Assembly: GCA_947629895.1 (NCBI GenBank)
Contig: CANRFP010000053.1
Span: forward strand, 1 to 8,290
DNA length: 8,290 nt
Direction: 5' to 3'
Source of the DNA: an uncultured Clostridia bacterium
Lineage (GTDB): Bacteria; Bacillota_A; Clostridia; Christensenellales; UBA1242
Shown here: piece by piece, positions 5,585 through 8,290 of the stretch
How the letters are laid out: every line of letters begins with the position of its first letter
Numbering within the stretch: position 1 is the stretch's first letter
Position numbers and translations under genes: made by a program
Notes under the pieces: generated by a model
Told to the model about the DNA's origin: nothing
Seen by the model: only the letters and a program-made list of their open reading frames with translations
Database searches by the model: none

Positions 5585-6538
5585 TTATTCCTCGTCTTTA
5601 CGAAGAGAAAGTCCATAACTTTCAAGTTTTTGGATAACTTCCTCAACAGACTTTGCACCAAGATTTCTTACCTTAAACATATCGCTCTTGGATTTTTTGA
5701 TAAGGTCTTGGATATAATTGATGCCTGCACGTTTGAGGCAGTTGTAAGAACGAACTGAAAGGTCCATTTCTTCAATTGGAAGTTCCATAAGTTTCACTTG
5801 TTTGTCCTCTTCCTTAGAAATGAGAATTGACATATTTCCCATTTCGGCGCAAAGGTCAACAAAAAGGTCAACATGTTCGTGGATTATTCTTCCAGCAAGG
5901 CTGACAATTTCTCTTGCTGTGGTTGTTCCGTTTGTGGTTACTTCCAAAGTGAGTTTGTCATAATCGATGCTTTGTCCAACACGAGTTGCTTCAACATTAA
6001 AGTTAACCTTTTTCACAGGTGAGAAGATGCTGTCAACTGCAATAAAGTCGATGTCATCAAATTTAGTTTTGTTAACTTCGCTTGAAACATAACCTCTGCC
6101 GTTGCCAATCATAAGGTCAAGGTCAAAAACTGCACCTTCGTCCATTGTGCAAATGTGAAGGTCTGAGTTTAAAACTTCAACTTGGTCATTGGCTTCAAAA
6201 TCTTTTGCTGTAACTTCGCCTGCGCCGTTTTTCCTGATTTTGAGGTATGTGACAAAATCTCTGTCTTGATTTGAGCATTTAACTGCAAGGCACTTCAAGT
6301 TTAAAACAATGTCAACAACATCTTCTGTAACGCCGCGAATTGTTGAAAACTCATGAGCAACGCCAGCAATTCTAAATGCGATGACTGCTGAGCCTGGAAG
6401 TGATGAGAGAAGTGTTCTTCTCATGCAGTTTCCAAGTGTTATTCCATAACCCTTTTCAAGAGGCTCAACAACAAATCTTGCAAAACTTCCTCCGTCTGTT
6501 TCTTCACAAGTGATTTTTGGTTTTTCCATTTCCATCAT
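5585..6538 (-). CDS. rpoA: DNA-directed RNA polymerase subunit alpha
   Basis: The alpha subunit dimerises to nucleate RNA polymerase assembly and contacts promoter UP elements and activators. The 317-residue product has the full two-domain layout. The N-terminal assembly domain includes EPLEKGYGITLGNCMRRTLL (25-44) and the HEFSTIRGVTEDVVDIVLNLK region (62-82). A linker near 240-255 leads to the C-terminal domain, with LSVRSYNCLKRAGI (260-273) and VRNLGAKSVEEV (290-301). The UP-element-binding residues appear kept: R263, N266, G294, K296 and S297 match E. coli R265, N268, G296, K298 and S299. I start at the ATG at 6538, 9 nt after AAGGGGG and 19 nt after rpsD. The frame stays open to 6616, but that would overlap rpsD and add non-homologous residues. 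Confidence 0.97.
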   Translation of the reverse strand: MMEMEKPKITCEETDGGSFARFVVEPLEKGYGITLGNCMRRTLLSSLPGSAVIAFRIAGVAHEFSTIRGVTEDVVDIVLNLKCLAVKCSNQDRDFVTYLKIRKNGAGEVTAKDFEANDQVEVLNSDLHICTMDEGAVFDLDLMIGNGRGYVSSEVNKTKFDDIDFIAVDSIFSPVKKVNFNVEATRVGQSIDYDKLTLEVTTNGTTTAREIVSLAGRIIHEHVDLFVDLCAEMGNMSILISKEEDKQVKLMELPIEEMDLSVRSYNCLKRAGINYIQDLIKKSKSDMFKVRNLGAKSVEEVIQKLESYGLSLRKDEE

Positions 6539-6557
6539 AATAAATATCCCCCTTAAA

Positions 6558-7178
6558 TTATCTCGAATACAATTCGACAATAAGTTGTTCCTTGATGTCG
6601 CTGTCAATATCTTCACGTGTTGGATTTGCTAAAATTTTTCCTGTTAATGTTTCACTGTCAAATTCAAGCCACTTTGGAACGACAATTTTCATGCCTTTAA
6701 GAGCCTTAAACATTTCAAGTTCTCTCTTGTTTTCCTTAACTGTGATAACATCCCCAACTTTAACTCTGTAAGAGCAAATTGAAACTCTTTTTCCGTTCAC
6801 GCAAATGTGCCCGTGATTTACAATTTGTCTGCATTCTGCTCTTGAAGAGCCGATGCCCATACGATAAATCACATTGTCAAGCCTTCTTTCAATCAAAGAA
6901 AGCATCTCAGCACCTGTGGCAGATTTACTTTTGGATGCTGTTTCAAAATATTCTCTGAATTGTCTTTCCAAAATGCCATACATTCTTTTAACTTTTTGTT
7001 TTTCACGAAGTTGGAGCCCATATTCTGTAACTCTTTTTCTTGATGCACCGTGTTGTCCAGGAATAACAGGACGTCTTTCCATTGCACATTTCTTAGTCAA
7101 ACATCTCTCGCCTTTAAGGAAAAGTTTGCGTCCCTCTCTTCGGCATTGACGGCAATCAGGTTCAATAGTTCTTGCCAT
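6558..7178 (-). CDS. rpsD: 30S ribosomal protein S4 (zinc-binding type)
   Basis: S4 is a primary 16S rRNA-binding protein that nucleates small-subunit assembly. The 206-residue product has the N-terminal four-cysteine zinc site (C9, C12, C26, C31, in CRQC and ERCLTKKC) followed by RRPVIPGQHG (35-44). The S4 RNA-binding domain follows at about 97-160, with RRLDNVIYRMGIGSSRAECRQ and NGKRVSICSYRVKVGD, and the C-terminus ends in ELYSR. The cysteine-bearing form is the ancestral one; cysteine-free S4 paralogues exist in other bacteria. AAGGAG precedes the ATG by about 8 nt, and the gene starts 14 nt after rpsK. Its place between rpsK and rpoA matches Clostridia and Proteobacteria and not B. subtilis. 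S4 is a known translational repressor of alpha operons in E. coli; no equivalent site is evident here. Confidence 0.97.
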   Translation of the reverse strand: MARTIEPDCRQCRREGRKLFLKGERCLTKKCAMERRPVIPGQHGASRKRVTEYGLQLREKQKVKRMYGILERQFREYFETASKSKSATGAEMLSLIERRLDNVIYRMGIGSSRAECRQIVNHGHICVNGKRVSICSYRVKVGDVITVKENKRELEMFKALKGMKIVVPKWLEFDSETLTGKILANPTREDIDSDIKEQLIVELYSR

Positions 7179-7192
7179 AACTTTTTCTCCTT

Positions 7193-7603
7193 TTAAACTC
7201 TTCTTCTCTTAGGAGGTCTGCAACCGTTGTGCGCGATTGGAGAAACATCCTTAATAAGTGTGACATTAAAGCCAAGAGTTGCAAGCGCACGGATAGCGCT
7301 TTCTCTTCCATTTCCTGGGCCTTTAACATACACTTCAACTGACTTCATACCGTTGTCAAGTGCAACCTTTCCGGCTTGTTCAACACAAGTTTGAGCGGCA
7401 AAAGGTGTGCTTTTCTTTGAGCCTTTAAGCCCAAGTCTGCCAGATGAGCATGAAGAAATAACATTACCTTGTGTGTCAGTGAACACGATAATGTTGTTGT
7501 TGAAAGAGGTCGTGATGTGGACTTGCCCCTTATCAATATTTCTGCTAACTCTTTTTCTGGTTTTAACAGTTTTCTTTTTTGTGTTTGTTTTAGTGTTTGC
7601 CAT
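7193..7603 (-). CDS. rpsK: 30S ribosomal protein S11
   Basis: S11 forms part of the small-subunit platform near the mRNA exit region. The 136-residue product has the expected basic N-terminal tail, [22 protein letters not shown] (26-47), [12 protein letters not shown] (60-71), [15 protein letters not shown] (94-108) and the conserved C-terminus [16 protein letters not shown]. Residues 50-58 (SSCSSGRLG) differ from the usual Trp-containing ISW..SAG..GF motif, a mild local divergence. GAGG lies 6 nt before the ATG. The gene follows rpsM after 10 nt and precedes rpsD by 14 nt. Confidence 0.97.
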   Translation of the reverse strand: MANTKTNTKKKTVKTRKRVSRNIDKGQVHITTSFNNNIIVFTDTQGNVISSCSSGRLGLKGSKKSTPFAAQTCVEQAGKVALDNGMKSVEVYVKGPGNGRESAIRALATLGFNVTLIKDVSPIAHNGCRPPKRRRV

Positions 7604-7613
7604 ATCTTACCTC

Positions 7614-7991
7614 TTATTTACCTTTCTTGGCACTTCCGCCAACGATTTTCTTAGGACCTTTTCTTGTTCTTGCATTGTTTTTTGTGCTTTGTCCACGAAC
7701 AGGAAGTCCTTTTCTGTGACGAATACCACGATAGCACCCGATTTCTCCGAGTTTCTTGATATTCATACTAACTTTTGATTTAAGTTCACCTTCAACCACA
7801 AGATTGTGTTCGATGTAGTTACGAAGTTTGGCGATTTGCTCTTCTGTGAGGTCCTTCACTCTTGTGTCAAGCGAAATTCCTGTTTCTTTGCAAATGTTTC
7901 TTGATGTTTCAACGCCAATTCCGTAAATGTAAGTCAAACCATATTCCAATCTTTTTTCTCTTGGAAGGTCAACACCAGCAATTCTTGCCAT
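7614..7991 (-). CDS. rpsM: 30S ribosomal protein S13
   Basis: S13 sits in the head of the small subunit and takes part in bridges to the large subunit and in tRNA contacts. The 125-residue product begins [14 protein letters not shown]. It has [14 protein letters not shown] (21-34) with the helix-hairpin-helix, [20 protein letters not shown] (85-104) and [10 protein letters not shown] (106-115), and a basic tail. The length is usual for the family. GAGGAG lies 7 nt before the ATG. It follows rpmJ by 53 nt, the widest gap within the ribosomal cluster. Confidence 0.97.
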   Translation of the reverse strand: MARIAGVDLPREKRLEYGLTYIYGIGVETSRNICKETGISLDTRVKDLTEEQIAKLRNYIEHNLVVEGELKSKVSMNIKKLGEIGCYRGIRHRKGLPVRGQSTKNNARTRKGPKKIVGGSAKKGK

Positions 7992-8044
7992 CTATTTTCT
8001 CCTCTTTGGGTTTCCCCCGACTTTATTTTTTTTGTTTTTGTTAA
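7992..8044 (-). other. rpmJ-rpsM spacer, start of alpha-operon genes
   Basis: This 53-nt spacer is A-rich near rpmJ and then carries a G-run facing a C-run (GGGGGAAACCC), able to form a 3-bp GNRA-type mini-hairpin just before the rpsM Shine-Dalgarno. In E. coli the S4 repressor binds the rpsM leader, but the structure there is a far larger pseudoknot. I see nothing comparable and no promoter of good quality. Confidence 0.3.
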
Positions 8045-8161
8045 TTAGCCTTGTGTTTGCTTATGCTTTTTACTTTTAGAGCAAATAACCATAACTTTGC
8101 CATCTCTTTTGATGACTTTGCATTTATCACACATAGGCTTAACTGATGCTCTGACTTTCAT
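8045..8161 (-). CDS. rpmJ: 50S ribosomal protein L36 (zinc-binding type)
   Basis: L36 is the small zinc-ribbon protein of the large subunit. I translated this 38-residue ORF by hand: it starts [19 protein letters not shown] and ends KKHKQTQG. The zinc ligands C11, C14, C27 and H33 are all present. The common form is 37 residues with the His one position earlier, so this copy has one extra residue in the Ser/Lys-rich loop between C27 and H33. GGAG lies 7 nt before the ATG. The gene follows infA by 16 nt, the standard order in Firmicutes. Confidence 0.95.
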   Translation of the reverse strand: MKVRASVKPMCDKCKVIKRDGKVMVICSKSKKHKQTQG

Positions 8162-8177
8162 TTCTTTGCTCCTTTTA

Positions 8178-8290
8178 TCAGCCTTTATCTCGCCAAGTTA
8201 TTCTTCCCTTGGTGAGGTCATACGGGCTCATTTCAATCTTAACTTTGTCGCCTTCAATAATCCTAATAAAGTTTTGTCTGAGTTTTCCAG
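8178..8290 (-). CDS. infA: Translation initiation factor IF-1, C-terminal part (5' end beyond window)
   Basis: The last 36 codons of IF-1 are present. The frame begins at the GGA codon at 8288 and ends with TGA at 8180-8178. The visible protein, [10 protein letters not shown] followed by EGDKVKIEM and [16 protein letters not shown], is the second half of the IF-1 OB fold and matches the family closely. IF-1 binds the A site of the 30S subunit during initiation. Its position directly before rpmJ is the usual one downstream of secY-adk-map in Gram-positive spc operons; those genes would lie beyond the right edge. Confidence 0.95.
   Translation of the reverse strand, partial: GKLRQNFIRIIEGDKVKIEMSPYDLTKGRITWRDKG

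Noticed and set aside
6539..6616. An upstream extension of rpoA by 26 codons.
   Set aside because: It overlaps the 3' end of rpsD, lacks a ribosome site at its start, and adds residues unlike the RpoA N-terminus. The ATG at 6538 has AAGGGGG upstream.
8000..8020. G-run/C-run mini-hairpin before rpsM as an S4 autoregulatory site.
   Set aside because: Only about three base pairs, with no pseudoknot partner visible. The known S4 targets are much larger structures.
1..8290. Mobile elements, CRISPR arrays, tRNA or rRNA genes, riboswitches, toxin-antitoxin or defence genes.
   Set aside because: None seen: no transposase, no spaced direct repeats, no cloverleaf or known aptamer pattern. The only intergenic gap of size is 313 nt.

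Overview
The window is an ordinary but densely packed stretch of a low-GC Gram-positive chromosome. The best guess is an uncultured member of the Clostridia (Bacillota). Five points support this. WhiA is present, which is a Gram-positive protein. MurB is of the short Firmicute type. rpsD sits inside the alpha operon, whereas in Bacillus subtilis it stands alone. S4 carries the four-cysteine zinc site. L17 is long and of a form I associate from memory with clostridial lineages. TGA is a stop (infA, murB, PHP gene, whiA) and tryptophan is TGG, so this is not the Mycoplasma code. Every identifiable protein gene lies on the minus strand, so the biology reads from position 8290 down to 1.

Positions 8290 to 5030 are the end of the spc operon joined to the alpha operon: infA (3' end only), rpmJ, rpsM, rpsK, rpsD, rpoA, rplQ. 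The gaps are 10 to 53 nt and almost every gene has a clear Shine-Dalgarno sequence. Together they encode an initiation factor, ribosomal proteins of both subunits and the RNA polymerase alpha subunit.

Positions 5029 to 4717 (313 nt) form the only real intergenic region. It holds a hairpin with U-runs on both sides, which should terminate the ribosomal operon and also anything arriving on the plus strand. It also holds a very A+T-rich tract, a plus-strand extended -10 promoter candidate that would make an RNA of roughly 150 nt, a possible 22-codon plus-strand ORF, and the poorly defined start region of murB.

Positions 4716 to 1 are a second, tightly coupled cluster: murB, a ComEB-type dCMP deaminase, a PHP-family phosphoesterase, whiA and dnaE (N-terminal 531 codons only). 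Spacings are 1 nt, 19 nt, a 1-nt overlap and a 4-nt overlap, so this looks like one transcript with translational coupling. It ties cell-wall precursor synthesis, dTTP supply, a division regulator and the replicative polymerase together. It is a variant of the common clostridial murB-PHP-rapZ-yvcK-whiA-dnaE neighbourhood: rapZ and yvcK are missing and a dCMP deaminase is present.

I see no mobile element, CRISPR array, tRNA, rRNA or defence system, and nothing that amounts to a new biological system. The items most worth a second look are the altered whiA cluster, the plus-strand signals in the intergenic region, the murB start without a Shine-Dalgarno, and the expanded L17.
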